Assembly (NCBI RefSeq): GCF_013215345.1
Contig: NZ_JABSOV010000045.1
Span: forward strand, 1-32,181
Source: Colwellia sp.
GTDB lineage: Bacteria > Pseudomonadota > Gammaproteobacteria > Enterobacterales > Alteromonadaceae
Direction: 5' to 3'
DNA length: 32,181 bases
Positions 8,834-17,945 of this stretch are shown one piece after another. The number at the start of each line of letters is the position of its first letter. Within the stretch, counting starts at the first letter, position 1. The notes under the pieces were generated by a model, which worked only from the letters and a program-made list of their open reading frames with translations, did no database searches and was not told the origin of the DNA. Position numbers and translations under genes: made by a program.

Positions 8834-9772
8834 ATGAAAAAATGGTTTTTTTCAAATAATGGCGAAGTAACTGCCCCATTAGACTTAGATGCAGCAAAAG
8901 ATTATTTAGCCAGCAACCCCAATGTATATGGCTGGCACCCTTCATTTAATCAATGGAAGCCGGTCAATTGTATTAGTGAGTTTGTCGACGTACTACCACC
9001 AACAGTACAAGCGCCATCAATTCCAAAAGAAATTTCTGACAAATTTTTAGCTAAAAAACAACGCTTAGAAGCAAAGTTAACCTCAATTGACGACAGTATT
9101 AATCACAGTCAATCATCTTTAGGTAAATTTGAACAACAAATTGCCGACTATAAAGACTTAACGAAAAACTTAAATGATGATGTTAAAGGTGCTATCGATA
9201 ACATCGAGAAAAAATACAAAAGTTTAAGCCGTAAGCTATCGCAAGTTAAAGACGCGGTGCATATTGCAGAAACAGAAATGTCTGAAGTTGTTGACGACTT
9301 TGCACATAGAATGAGCTCTAATGACATTTTTATGCCCTCTTGTAATCAAAGTACAGCGATGCCACAAGACTATACAAGTACAGCATTAGCCGACAGTGCT
9401 CATGCAAGCAAAGCCAAACTTGCTCAACAGAAATTAGCAACACCTCACAGACGCGAAACTAAGGTTGAAGAAGCGGCAATTGCAGTACAAGAGCCGGTAA
9501 AAGCGCCTGATAAGAAAGAAGTTAAACAATCGGCTAAGAAAACAGAGAAGCCCGCCAGCAAATCACTTTTATATGACACATACGAAGCCAATCACTCACC
9601 TAAAGACAGCTTCAATGGCATGAAAAATATGATGAAGTCGGTATTTAAAGGCGATAATAAAGTAGACAAGATTGAAAAAGAACAGAAAGTAGAAAAAGTA
9701 GAGGCAAAGAAAGCTAAAGATGAGCCTTTATCAATGGCTGAACGTTTAAAAATGGCACAAAACAACCAATAA
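8834..9772 (+). CDS. GYF_2-domain (DUF4339-like) coiled-coil protein, paralogue 2
   Basis: This 312-residue protein is a longer copy of its upstream neighbour. It shares MKKWFFS.NGEVT.PL, NP..Y.WHPS...W.PV.CI.EF over the first 50 residues, followed by a coiled coil at about 68-150. After residue 170 it diverges into a Lys/Ala/Glu-rich, probably disordered tail with a short ordered end, PLSMAERLKMAQNNQ. It has no membrane segment. AAGAG eight bases before the ATG is an acceptable ribosome binding site. The tandem arrangement suggests gene duplication with later tail gain or loss, and shared transcription. The function is unknown; a scaffold or adaptor role is only a guess from the GYF-type domain. 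Confidence 0.75.
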   Translation: MKKWFFSNNGEVTAPLDLDAAKDYLASNPNVYGWHPSFNQWKPVNCISEFVDVLPPTVQAPSIPKEISDKFLAKKQRLEAKLTSIDDSINHSQSSLGKFEQQIADYKDLTKNLNDDVKGAIDNIEKKYKSLSRKLSQVKDAVHIAETEMSEVVDDFAHRMSSNDIFMPSCNQSTAMPQDYTSTALADSAHASKAKLAQQKLATPHRRETKVEEAAIAVQEPVKAPDKKEVKQSAKKTEKPASKSLLYDTYEANHSPKDSFNGMKNMMKSVFKGDNKVDKIEKEQKVEKVEAKKAKDEPLSMAERLKMAQNNQ

Positions 9773-9826
9773 AATCGTTACAGCTTTAGTAATAATATAA
9801 TTATGAGCAGTCTTTAAAACGACATC

Positions 9827-9864
9827 AAAAAAGCCAGTCATTATTCAGCATGACTGGCTTTTTT
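9827..9864. terminator. bidirectional terminator between GYF_2 pair and eda
   Basis: AAAAAAGCCAGTCA (9827-9840) pairs perfectly with TGACTGGCTTTTTT (9851-9864) around a 10-base loop. The A-run on one side and T-run on the other let it terminate both the plus-strand GYF_2 genes and the minus-strand eda operon. Confidence 0.93.
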
Positions 9865-9924
9865 AATTCTTATTAAGCAGTAAATATTTACCGATAAAAC
9901 TAAACGTTTACATTTATGGCAAGG

Positions 9925-10572
9925 CTATTTTACATGCGCTAATGCTTGTTTAGCTAATTTAGTAATTTCAGACCAAGCCTTATTCTCAACGATATCACTT
10001 GAAACTAACCATGACCCCCCACAACAAACAACATTAGGTAAGGCTAAGTAGTCACGAACATTATTTAAATTGATGCCGCCGGTTGGGCAAAAACGAATGT
10101 CAGGGAAAGGTCCGCCAATTGATTTGATAGCATTTACACCACCCGATGCTTCGGCAGGGAAAAATTTCAAGTGGTCATAACCATAATCAGCGCCGTCCAT
10201 AAGCTCTGAAATTGAAGATATACCTGGAATTAGCGCAATATTACCTTCATTACCCGCTTGTAATAAATCCTTAGTTAAACCTGGGCTAATCGCAAATTTA
10301 GCACCCGCATCATAAGACTGTTGTAACTGCTGGCGATTAGTTACTGTACCTGAGCCGATGATTGCTTCTGGCAACTCTTTAGCAATGATACTAATCACAT
10401 CAAGCGCAGCTGGTGTGCGTAAGGTCACTTCTAACACCTTAACATCCGCAGCTAATAATGCTTCCGCAATGGGCAGCGCTTCTTCAACGTTATTGATTAC
10501 GAGTACAGGAACAATTGGTCCCATGTTGAAAAGGTCCTTTGGCATAATTTGCCAATTTCTTGATACTGTCAT
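9925..10572 (-). CDS. eda: KDPG/KHG aldolase (2-dehydro-3-deoxy-phosphogluconate aldolase)
   Basis: Eda splits KDPG into pyruvate and glyceraldehyde-3-phosphate, the last step of the Entner-Doudoroff pathway. The 215 residues match E. coli Eda throughout. The Schiff-base lysine is Lys136 in HLKFFPAEASGG, the general acid/base Glu48 is in LEVTLRT, and the phosphate-binding CPTGGI and GGSWLV loops are present. It is the last gene of the zwf-pgl-edd-eda run. It starts 180 bp after the edd stop, a gap containing a hairpin. AGAGGA seven bases before the ATG is a good ribosome binding site. Confidence 0.97.
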   Translation of the reverse strand: MTVSRNWQIMPKDLFNMGPIVPVLVINNVEEALPIAEALLAADVKVLEVTLRTPAALDVISIIAKELPEAIIGSGTVTNRQQLQQSYDAGAKFAISPGLTKDLLQAGNEGNIALIPGISSISELMDGADYGYDHLKFFPAEASGGVNAIKSIGGPFPDIRFCPTGGINLNNVRDYLALPNVVCCGGSWLVSSDIVENKAWSEITKLAKQALAHVK

Positions 10573-10643
10573 AAATCCTCTTTATCTTTCATTGCGAGCC
10601 TTACCCTATAGATAAGTATCACTAGATTCTTTTTAATTATTAT

Positions 10644-10672
10644 CGCTAAACACTATCAAAGTGTGTTTAGCG
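10644..10672. other. 10-bp perfect hairpin between edd and eda
   Basis: CGCTAAACAC (10644-10653) pairs with GTGTTTAGCG (10663-10672) around a nine-base loop. No T-run follows on either strand, so it does not look like a terminator. It may stabilise or mark a processing point between edd and eda mRNA. Confidence 0.55.
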
Positions 10673-10752
10673 AGTACTTGTATTAAACTTTTTAGCTGAA
10701 ATGGCAGCAGTTAATGCGGTCATTAATTGTGGGTAACTTTCTTTAACTGAAC

Positions 10753-12564
10753 CTAATCAAATAAAGAACAGGCTCCGGTTTCAGCTGAACTTAAATTACG
10801 GCGCATAAAGCCAAATAACTCACGCCCCATACCTTCATGATGACCATTAACTTGAAATATTGCCGTCTTGCGATTGGCTAATTCCTGCTCATCAACAAGC
10901 AATGTTAACTCACCTGTTTCACCATTGAGGTTAATCATGTCGCCGGTCTGAACCTTAGCAATCAAACCACCGTCAAGTGCCTCAGGGCATAAATGAATGG
11001 CTGCAGGTACCTTACCTGAAGCGCCAGACATACGTCCATCAGTAAGAAGGGCTACTTTAAAGCCTTTGTCTTGCAGCACGCCTAACAATGGCGTTAATTT
11101 ATGTAATTCAGGCATACCACGTGCTTTAGGGCCTTGGAACCTGACTACGGCAACAAAATCTTTTTCGAGTTCACCGGCGTCAAATGCCGCCTGTAATTCA
11201 TGTTGATCTTCAAAAACAACCGCTGGAGCGTTAATGACAAAGCTGCCCTCTCTAAGTGATGACGTTTTAATAACAGAAACACCTAAATTACCTTTCATCA
11301 CGCGTAAACCACCATGAGAACTGAATGGCTTAGCAACGGTGGCAATAATTGCATCATCAAGTGACTTTTCAACGCAATCAACCCACTTAAGCTGTCCATT
11401 ATCTAGAATAGGTTTCTTAGTGTATCGAGTTAAACCGCGACCACAGATGGTTTCAACATCTTCGTATACAAGTCCGCCTTCAATGAGTTCACGGAACAGT
11501 AACGCCATACCACCAGCTTCTTGGAATTGATTGATGTCAGCATGGCCATTAGGATAAATGCGTGTTAATAAAGGCACGCTTTCAGAAAGGTCATTAAAAT
11601 CTTGGAAGTTAATAATGATGCCAGCCGCTTTAGCAAAAGCAATAATGTGCATGACCAAGTTCGTTGAGCCACCCGTTGCTAATAAGGCAACAATTGCGTT
11701 AACAACTGAACGTTCATCTACCATTTTACCAATCGGCATGTAGTTACCCGACTGCTGGGTTAAACGTGTCGCCTGACGAGCAGCAGCTTTTGTTAATTCT
11801 TCACGAAGCTGGGTATTAGGTGCAATAAAAGAGGCTCCTGGTAAATGTAAACCCATCACTTCAACAACTAACTGGTTAGAGTTTGCTGTGCCGAAGAAAG
11901 TACAAGTACCGGCAGAATGATATGATGCAGATTCAGCCTCAAGTAACGCTACCTCATCTACTTCACCCTTAGCATGCTGCTGACGCACACGGGCTTTTTC
12001 TTTGTTTGGTAGACCTGAAGGCATGGGCCCCGCAGGAACAAATACAATAGGTAAATGCCCAAATGTCATACTTGCGATCAGTAAACCCGGGACAATTTTG
12101 TCACAGATGCCTAACATTACTGCACCATCAAACATATTGTGTGACAAACCAATTGCTGTAGCCATTGCGATAACATCACGACTCATTAAGCTCAAGTCCA
12201 TGCCCGGCTGCCCTTGTGTTACACCATCACACATGGCAGGAACACCCGCAGCAACTTGTGCCACGCCACCGGCATCTTTAACTGCCGCCTTGATAATATC
12301 AGGGTATGCCTGGTAGGGTTGATGGGCACTAAGCATATCGTTGTAAGAGGTGACAATAGCGATATCTGAGTGTTGAATGCCGCGTAACGATGCTTTATCT
12401 TCTTTACCACAAGCAGCAAACCCGTGGGCTAAGTTACCACATGATAAACCTGCACGATGTACTGTGTCTGATTTTGCCGCGTCAATTTTTGCTAAATATT
12501 GAGCACGTGTTTTAGCACTACGTTTTATGATTCTATCGGTAATATCTACTATTTGCTGTTTCAT
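10753..12564 (-). CDS. edd: phosphogluconate dehydratase
   Basis: Edd dehydrates 6-phosphogluconate to KDPG, the defining step of the Entner-Doudoroff pathway. The 603 residues equal the E. coli length. The three cysteines expected to hold the [4Fe-4S] cluster of the IlvD/Edd family are present: Cys112 ([12 protein letters not shown]), Cys154 (GICDKIVPG) and Cys221 ([12 protein letters not shown]). The late [19 protein letters not shown] motif is also typical. It lies between pgl and eda on the same strand, but a repeat element of about 163 bp separates it from pgl, so it may have its own promoter or reduced readthrough. Confidence 0.97.
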   Translation of the reverse strand: MKQQIVDITDRIIKRSAKTRAQYLAKIDAAKSDTVHRAGLSCGNLAHGFAACGKEDKASLRGIQHSDIAIVTSYNDMLSAHQPYQAYPDIIKAAVKDAGGVAQVAAGVPAMCDGVTQGQPGMDLSLMSRDVIAMATAIGLSHNMFDGAVMLGICDKIVPGLLIASMTFGHLPIVFVPAGPMPSGLPNKEKARVRQQHAKGEVDEVALLEAESASYHSAGTCTFFGTANSNQLVVEVMGLHLPGASFIAPNTQLREELTKAAARQATRLTQQSGNYMPIGKMVDERSVVNAIVALLATGGSTNLVMHIIAFAKAAGIIINFQDFNDLSESVPLLTRIYPNGHADINQFQEAGGMALLFRELIEGGLVYEDVETICGRGLTRYTKKPILDNGQLKWVDCVEKSLDDAIIATVAKPFSSHGGLRVMKGNLGVSVIKTSSLREGSFVINAPAVVFEDQHELQAAFDAGELEKDFVAVVRFQGPKARGMPELHKLTPLLGVLQDKGFKVALLTDGRMSGASGKVPAAIHLCPEALDGGLIAKVQTGDMINLNGETGELTLLVDEQELANRKTAIFQVNGHHEGMGRELFGFMRRNLSSAETGACSLFD

Positions 12565-12610
12565 TTACTCTCTCAACTTATATACTTTTAATTTTATTTA
12601 ATACTTAAAC

Positions 12611-12773
12611 TTATACCAATTTCATTAAATTACGGCCCACTTGTGCTGGTTAAAACACTCCAAGTCTGCGTTGCTCTCAATCCCAATAGCCAGCTATTAC
12701 TCAATCGAGCGCCTTGCCCTGATTTATTTTTCCTATGCACAACAAGATCACGAACTTAATGTTATTGGTATTA
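12611..12773. mobile_element. MITE-like repeat element between pgl and edd
   Basis: The ends are near-perfect inverted repeats: TTATACCAATTTCATTAA (12611-12628) and the complement of 12756-12773 agree at 15 of 18 positions. The 127-bp interior contains AATAGC/GCTATT (12685-12698), has no open frame of note, and resembles dispersed repeats that I recall from Colwellia and Shewanella spacers. There is no transposase, so if mobile it is non-autonomous. It starts 46 bp before the edd start and ends 13 bp after the pgl stop, inside the Entner-Doudoroff operon. Confidence 0.7.
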
Positions 12774-12786
12774 TTTAACAAGTGAG

Positions 12787-13482
12787 TTATGGAGCCCAAA
12801 AAATTTGAGTGTTTAAGCTAGGGTGCTGTAAAAATGCTCTAATCGGCATTTCAAACGGATCATCACCATTTAACGCTTGTGTTAATACCGTCTTCTTTCC
12901 TTCTCCACATGAATGAAGGAAAATATTTTTGCTGGTGATTAAGCTAGCAAAAGTAAAACTGATACGTTGATGCGGCGCTGTTTTAGGTTGCACTTTCATG
13001 AGTGCTGCATCGTTTTTCTCATCAAGAGCAACATTGATTTCGTCGCTACAGGGGAATAATGAAGCAGTATGACCGTCTTCACCCATGCCTAAAATCAACA
13101 CATCAAGGGGTAATAAAGTCGCCTTGGCAGCAATATTTAAATCGATGAGTGTTTCCTCGCTAAATTCTTCTCCTTGTTTTAAGTGGAAGAATTTAGCTGC
13201 GGCAGCATTATGTTGTAGTAAATTTTCATGTACTAAACGCGTATTGCTGTCTTGGCTATCAATGGCTACCCAACGTTCATCCGCTAGAGTGATGGTCACT
13301 TTTGACCAGTCAATATCACTTAGTGATAACACCTTAAAAAATCCTTTCGGTGTTGAACCTCCTGAAACGGCGATACTTGCTTTACCTTTAAGTTTTATTG
13401 CTTGTGCAAGGATTTCACTGACTGATTGTGCCAAAGTGACATCTAATTCATTTCGTGTTGAGAACTCTGTTAACTGGTGCAT
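12787..13482 (-). CDS. pgl: 6-phosphogluconolactonase
   Basis: Pgl hydrolyses 6-phosphogluconolactone to 6-phosphogluconate. At 231 residues this is the DevB/SOL type, not the longer YbhE type. Visible motifs are AVSGGSTPKGFF (39-49), ADERWV (67-72), NTRLVHENLL (80-89) and LGMGEDGHTASLFP. Its ATG overlaps the zwf stop codon by one base (TAATG), so the two genes are translationally coupled and made in step. The repeat element follows directly after its stop. Confidence 0.95.
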   Translation of the reverse strand: MHQLTEFSTRNELDVTLAQSVSEILAQAIKLKGKASIAVSGGSTPKGFFKVLSLSDIDWSKVTITLADERWVAIDSQDSNTRLVHENLLQHNAAAAKFFHLKQGEEFSEETLIDLNIAAKATLLPLDVLILGMGEDGHTASLFPCSDEINVALDEKNDAALMKVQPKTAPHQRISFTFASLITSKNIFLHSCGEGKKTVLTQALNGDDPFEMPIRAFLQHPSLNTQIFWAP

Positions 13483-14951
13483 TATTCAACCCACTGGCGA
13501 TCATCACGCGCGATTAGAGAAATAGAAGATACTGGCCCCCAAGAGCCTGCAGCGTAAGGTTTTGGTTTTTCGTTAGTAGTTTTCCAAGCGTCGATAATGC
13601 TATCCGCCCAAATCCAAGCCGCTTCCACCTCATCACGACTAACAAACAATGATTGATTACCATTTAACACTTCTAGCATTAAACGCTCATAAGCATCAAC
13701 AACTCGCTCGTCGCCATAGGTATCAGAGAAACTTAAATCTAATTTATTTTCTTGAATATTCATCTGTGAAGCTATACCAGGGATCTTATTCATCATTTGT
13801 AACTCAACCCCTTCATCCGGTTGCAAACGAATGGTTAATTTATTGGCGGGTAAATCACTGTAACTGTCTTTAAAAATATTATGAGGTTGTTGTTTAAAGT
13901 GCACCACTATTTCACTGTGTTTCTTCGGCATACGTTTACCGGTGCGAAGGTAGAATGGTACACCTTTCCAGCGCCAGTTATCTATTTCGGCCTTTATCGC
14001 AACAAATGTTTCGGTATTACTGTTGGTATTAGCCCCTTCTTCATTTAAATAACCAGGTACGGGTTTGCCTTCTAAGAAACCATCACTGTATTGGCCACGA
14101 ACAACTTTATCTTTAATATTGTCTCGGTTAATTGCTTTTAAGGCTTTAACGACTTTTAGTTTCTCGGCGCGAACACTTTCTGCACTTAAGTCAGCTGGTG
14201 GCTCCATGGCCAATAGCGACAATATTTGCAACAAGTGATTTTGTACCATATCGCGCAATTGCCCTGCTTCGTCATAAAAGCCCCAACGTCCTTCAATACC
14301 AACACTTTCTGCTACTGTGATCTGCACATGGTCGATACTGTTACGGTCCCAATTATTGGTAAATAATGAATTAGCAAAGCGTAATACCAATAGGTTTAGC
14401 ACTGTTTCTTTACCTAAGTAATGATCGATACGGTAAGTTTGCTTTTCAGTAAAGTATTGTGAAACTTGATTGTTGATTTCAATAGAAGACTCAAGGGAGT
14501 GACCAATGGGCTTTTCCATAACAACACGATCAGCATCGTTAATTAAACTGGCGTGCGCTAAGCCCTGGCAAATATCACCATAAATAGCCGGAGGCGTTGA
14601 AAAGTAATAAACACGGGCACTATTGCCATTAGCTAAGGCCGTAGCGAGTTGATTAAATGAGCTAGCCTCTTTAAAATCTAATTGTTGATAAACCAAACGA
14701 TTAATGAAACGTGCCAGAACTTGCTCATCTATTGTTTCTTTAACAAAATTATTTAAATTTTCGACCACTATATTTTTGAATTCTTCAAGACTATGCTCTT
14801 GTCTTGCGGCACCTACTATACGGCTATCTTTATTGATTAAACCACAGACTTCCAATTGGTAGAGAGCGGGTAATAGCTTACGTCGTGATAAGTCACCTAA
14901 GGCTCCAAAAATGACGATTTCACTCGCTGCTTGACCATTTAACTTACTCAT
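13482..14951 (-). CDS. zwf: glucose-6-phosphate 1-dehydrogenase
   Basis: Zwf oxidises glucose-6-phosphate to 6-phosphogluconolactone with NADP and feeds both the Entner-Doudoroff pathway and NADPH supply. The 489 residues are the usual length. The nucleotide-binding GALGDLSRRKL is at 16-26, EKPIGHSLESS at 146-156, and the substrate and catalytic motif RIDHYLGKE at 174-182. It is the first gene of the zwf-pgl-edd-eda run and divergent from hexR across a 461-bp spacer with HexR-box candidates, so repression by HexR and release by KDPG is the likely control. Confidence 0.97.
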   Translation of the reverse strand: MSKLNGQAASEIVIFGALGDLSRRKLLPALYQLEVCGLINKDSRIVGAARQEHSLEEFKNIVVENLNNFVKETIDEQVLARFINRLVYQQLDFKEASSFNQLATALANGNSARVYYFSTPPAIYGDICQGLAHASLINDADRVVMEKPIGHSLESSIEINNQVSQYFTEKQTYRIDHYLGKETVLNLLVLRFANSLFTNNWDRNSIDHVQITVAESVGIEGRWGFYDEAGQLRDMVQNHLLQILSLLAMEPPADLSAESVRAEKLKVVKALKAINRDNIKDKVVRGQYSDGFLEGKPVPGYLNEEGANTNSNTETFVAIKAEIDNWRWKGVPFYLRTGKRMPKKHSEIVVHFKQQPHNIFKDSYSDLPANKLTIRLQPDEGVELQMMNKIPGIASQMNIQENKLDLSFSDTYGDERVVDAYERLMLEVLNGNQSLFVSRDEVEAAWIWADSIIDAWKTTNEKPKPYAAGSWGPVSSISLIARDDRQWVE

Positions 14952-15043
14952 AGCATTTCTCTTATATAAAATTTATTGCTTTAATTTTACTTAAACCTGC
15001 ACTCAAGCCTAGGCGCTAGTGAACTTACCGTAAAAAAATTAGT

Positions 15044-15058
15044 TGTAACTAAACTACA
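15044..15058. promoter_or_regulatory. HexR-box candidate 1 (zwf-proximal)
   Basis: The site TGTAACTAAACTACA has TGTA/TACA half-sites and differs at one or two positions from the TGTAAT-www-ATTACA pattern recalled for HexR in gammaproteobacteria. It lies 93 bp upstream of the zwf ATG and next to a possible zwf -10 box, which suits repression. Confidence 0.68.
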
Positions 15059-15104
15059 TATAAGCCTAATTTAGCGCTTGTTTAGCTGACAGTAAAGAAC
15101 TTTT

Positions 15105-15119
15105 TGTAATTTTACTACA
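15105..15119. promoter_or_regulatory. HexR-box candidate 2
   Basis: Read on the minus strand, the site is TGTAGTAAAATTACA, an almost exact fit to the recalled HexR pattern TGTAAT-www-ATTACA. Its centre is 61 bp, close to six helical turns, from candidate 1, so two bound dimers would be in phase. Confidence 0.75.
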
Positions 15120-15261
15120 CAAATAACTTTCACAGAGAATAACTGGCTTATATATAAGATGAGATTAGTCATAATGTTGATATGACTGCCATTGAGATAA
15201 ATACTGTGCAGTTTGAAGAGTAACCATTCTGCCTATTTTGACTTCTTTTCACCCTACATTA

Positions 15262-15276
15262 TGAAATAAAATTTCA
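15262..15276. promoter_or_regulatory. 15-bp perfect palindrome, possible third HexR site
   Basis: TGAAATAAAATTTCA has perfect six-base half-sites around AAA. It has the same length and the same ATwwwAT core as HexR sites but GAA in place of GTA in the outer arms. It is closer to hexR and could serve autoregulation or another regulator. Confidence 0.45.
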
Positions 15277-15412
15277 TTTTTTCTGTTCCTTAAGCAGAAA
15301 ATAAATTACAGTATAGACAAAATAGCCTGTTAATTGATGCAGGCTATCATTGAAATAACGTTTAAAACTTACTTTAGAAATGAAGATAAACAAGATCTAG
15401 GATCAGTCCATA

Positions 15413-16261
15413 ATGAATATATTAGAAAAGATCACTAACGAACTAGACACGCTCAGTAAATCTGAACGTAAAGTAGCAGAAGTCATTTTAGCGTCACCAA
15501 GCACCGTTATACACTCTAGTATTGCAGCACTTGCCAAACAAGCCAATATCAGTGAGCCTACCGTTAACCGGTTTTGTCGTCGTTTAGACACTAAAGGCTA
15601 CCCTGACTTTAAATTACATCTAGCGCAAAGCTTAGCCAATGGTACGCCTTACGTTAACCGTCATGTCGATGAAAATGATAGCGCAGAAGAATATACCGAC
15701 AAGATTTTTGAATCTACCATGGCCAGTCTTGAATTAGCCCGTAAAAGCTTAGACGCAAATGATGTCAATCGTTCGGTTGATCTATTAACCCAAGCCAACA
15801 AAATATCCTTTTTTGGTTTAGGTGCTTCGGCCATTGTTGCCCATGATGCGCAAAATAAGTTTTTCCGCTTTAATGTGCCAGTTGTTTATTTTGATGACAT
15901 ATTAATGCAACGTATGAGTGCTATAAATAGTCGCCAGGGTGATGTCGTTATTGTGATTTCGCACACAGGTCGGACAAAATCACTGGTTGAAGTGGCCAGT
16001 TTAGCAAAAGAAAACGATGCCACTGTTATTGGCATTACCACTAAAGGTACACCACTGGCTAAGGAATGTAGCATAGTGCTTACCGTTGATGTCTGTGAAG
16101 ATACTGACCTTTATATGCCTATGTCATCGCGTATCGCTCAACTCGCCCTAATTGATGTTTTAGCCACCGGCTTTACTTTACGTCGTGGTAGTAAATTTAG
16201 AGACAACTTGAAAAAAGTAAAAGATAGCTTAAGAAGTTCACGCTTTGAAAGAAAAGATTAA
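15413..16261 (+). CDS. hexR: RpiR/MurR-family regulator HexR
   Basis: The 282-residue protein has an N-terminal RpiR-type helix-turn-helix (about 1-77, with SEPTVNRFCRRLDTKGYPDFK) and a C-terminal SIS sugar-phosphate domain (about 128-260, FFGLGASAIVAHDA and VISHTGRTKSLVEVA). HexR proteins repress or activate central carbon genes and respond to KDPG, the product of Edd. The position between divergent zwf and downstream pykA is the arrangement known from Shewanella and relatives, which makes the HexR assignment strong. It probably controls zwf, edd, eda and pykA here. The TAGGA about ten bases before the ATG is a weak ribosome binding site. Confidence 0.93.
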   Translation: MNILEKITNELDTLSKSERKVAEVILASPSTVIHSSIAALAKQANISEPTVNRFCRRLDTKGYPDFKLHLAQSLANGTPYVNRHVDENDSAEEYTDKIFESTMASLELARKSLDANDVNRSVDLLTQANKISFFGLGASAIVAHDAQNKFFRFNVPVVYFDDILMQRMSAINSRQGDVVIVISHTGRTKSLVEVASLAKENDATVIGITTKGTPLAKECSIVLTVDVCEDTDLYMPMSSRIAQLALIDVLATGFTLRRGSKFRDNLKKVKDSLRSSRFERKD

Positions 16262-16383
16262 TAATAAAAATTAGAAAGAAATACTAAATATATAGTCGCT
16301 CATGTTTGGAAATATCTTTCAACCATCAGTACTACCATCGATAAACCTATTAAAACGTAATCAAAAAACGTAAGAGGATTAAC

Positions 16384-17838
16384 ATGCCTAGAAGAACAAA
16401 AATTGTTGCTACCTTAGGTCCTGCAACTGACGATAGAGAAGTTTTAAAGAATGTTTTAGCTGCGGGTGTAAATGTAGTTAGACTTAATTTTTCTCATGGT
16501 ATTCCGCAAGATCATATTGATAGAGCAAACAATGTCAGAGAAATAGCAAAAGAGCTTGGCATTTATGTTGGTATCTTAGGTGATTTACAAGGTCCTAAAA
16601 TCCGTGTTTCTACCTTTAAAAATGGCCCGATTAAATTAGCCATTGGTGATAAATTTGAATTAGATGCCAACCTAGAAAAAGGTCAAGGCTGCCAAGAAAA
16701 AGTCGGTATTGATTACAAAAAATTAGTACAAGATGTTAGCACTGGTGATGTTTTATTACTAGATGACGGCCGTGTGCAATTAAAAGTATTATCTACTTCG
16801 GATTCTTCGGTATTTACAGAAGTAACCGTTGGCGGCCCTTTATCAAACAATAAAGGCATTAACCGTCAAGGTGGTGGTTTAACTGCACCAGCACTTACTG
16901 CTAAAGATAAAGAAGATATTAAACTTGCCGCTAAAATTGATGTTGATTTTCTTGCCGTATCTTTCCCACGTAATGCAGCAGATATGATAGAAGCGCGTTT
17001 ACTTGCTCAAGAAGCCGGTTGTGATGCTCGTTTAGTTTCAAAAATCGAACGTGCTGAAGCGGTTAATGATGATAAAATCCTTGATGGTATTATCTTAGCC
17101 TCCGATGTTGTTATGGTAGCTCGTGGTGACTTAGGTGTTGAAATTGGTGATGCCGCGCTAGTAGGTAAACAAAAACATATTATCGCTCGTTCTCGTCAAC
17201 TTAACCGGGTAGTTATCACTGCCACACAAATGATGGAAACCATGATTGAACAGCCTATGCCAACACGTGCTGAGGTTATGGATGTAGCGAACGCAGTATT
17301 AGATGGTACGGATGCGGTAATGTTATCGGCCGAAACAGCAGCAGGTAAATATCCTGTTGAAACTGTGAAAGCGATGGCAAATGTTTGTCTAGGCGCTGAG
17401 CAACATCGTTCAGTAAATATTTCCAGCCATAGAATTGAACTTACCTTCAGTGAAGTGTCAGAAACAATTGCTTTATCAGCTATGTATGCCGCCAACCATT
17501 TAGACGGTGTTAAAGCGATTATCGCCTTAACTGAGTCAGGTCAAACCAGTAAAATAATGTCACGTATTACCTCTGGCTTACCAATTTTCTCATTATCTCG
17601 TCATGCAAAAACATTGAATAAAACGGCAATTTACCGTGGTGTTTATCCGATTGAATTTGATTCAACCGATGTTAACAATGACAATTTATCTAATGAGATA
17701 TTAAAAGCGGTCAGTGGTCACATTGACTTAGTCGTAGGAGATAAGTTAATTTTAACGCACGGTGATACCATGGAAACCGTTGGCGCATCAAATACCTTAA
17801 AAGTATTAACCGTCACTAAAAAGAACCTTAGCAAGTAG
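16384..17838 (+). CDS. pykA: pyruvate kinase II
   Basis: Pyruvate kinase turns phosphoenolpyruvate and ADP into pyruvate and ATP. The 484-residue protein follows E. coli PykA closely, for example [14 protein letters not shown] at the start, [48 protein letters not shown] and [11 protein letters not shown]. This is the PykA (AMP-activated) rather than the PykF branch. AAGAGG six bases before the ATG is a good ribosome binding site. It starts 122 bp after hexR and may be cotranscribed with it or have its own promoter. It consumes the lower-glycolysis product of the Entner-Doudoroff pathway. Confidence 0.97.
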   Translation: MPRRTKIVATLGPATDDREVLKNVLAAGVNVVRLNFSHGIPQDHIDRANNVREIAKELGIYVGILGDLQGPKIRVSTFKNGPIKLAIGDKFELDANLEKGQGCQEKVGIDYKKLVQDVSTGDVLLLDDGRVQLKVLSTSDSSVFTEVTVGGPLSNNKGINRQGGGLTAPALTAKDKEDIKLAAKIDVDFLAVSFPRNAADMIEARLLAQEAGCDARLVSKIERAEAVNDDKILDGIILASDVVMVARGDLGVEIGDAALVGKQKHIIARSRQLNRVVITATQMMETMIEQPMPTRAEVMDVANAVLDGTDAVMLSAETAAGKYPVETVKAMANVCLGAEQHRSVNISSHRIELTFSEVSETIALSAMYAANHLDGVKAIIALTESGQTSKIMSRITSGLPIFSLSRHAKTLNKTAIYRGVYPIEFDSTDVNNDNLSNEILKAVSGHIDLVVGDKLILTHGDTMETVGASNTLKVLTVTKKNLSK

Positions 17839-17869
17839 CTCCAAATGCTAAGACTAAATAGTAAGTGAC

Positions 17870-17904
17870 AAAAGGCTAGATGTTATCAACATCTAGCCTT
17901 TTTT
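17870..17904. terminator. bidirectional terminator after pykA
   Basis: AAAAGGCTAGATGTT (17870-17884) pairs perfectly with its complement at 17888-17902 around the loop ATC, with T-tracts or A-tracts on both sides. It sits between convergent pykA and the LytTR regulator gene and can stop both transcripts. Confidence 0.95.
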
Positions 17905-17945
17905 ATTGCTATGTCTCGTTACATTAAGTGAAGTTCAGTTACAAA

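Larger units (their letters stand above)
14952..15412. other. zwf/hexR divergent regulatory spacer
   Basis: This 461-bp gene-free stretch must hold the promoters of both zwf and hexR. It contains three 15-bp palindromic sites (listed separately at 15044, 15105 and 15262). A weak plus-strand promoter candidate is TTCACA (15129-15134) with TATATA (15151-15156). On the minus strand TTATAT at 15057-15062 could be a zwf -10 box that touches the first site. No open frame or repeat element was seen. Confidence 0.55.

Noticed and set aside
10644-10672. The edd-eda hairpin as a terminator
   Set aside because: No T-run follows on the minus strand, and eda lacks a convincing promoter of its own downstream, so termination here is unlikely.
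13085-13525. Open frame of 146 codons on the plus strand across pgl
   Set aside because: It is fully antisense to the clear pgl and the end of zwf and has no recognisable domain or ribosome binding site.
16308-16324. Imperfect palindrome TTGGAAATATCTTTCAA before pykA as a HexR site
   Set aside because: The half-sites do not match the TGTA/TACA pattern and the symmetry is imperfect, so I do not list it as a site.
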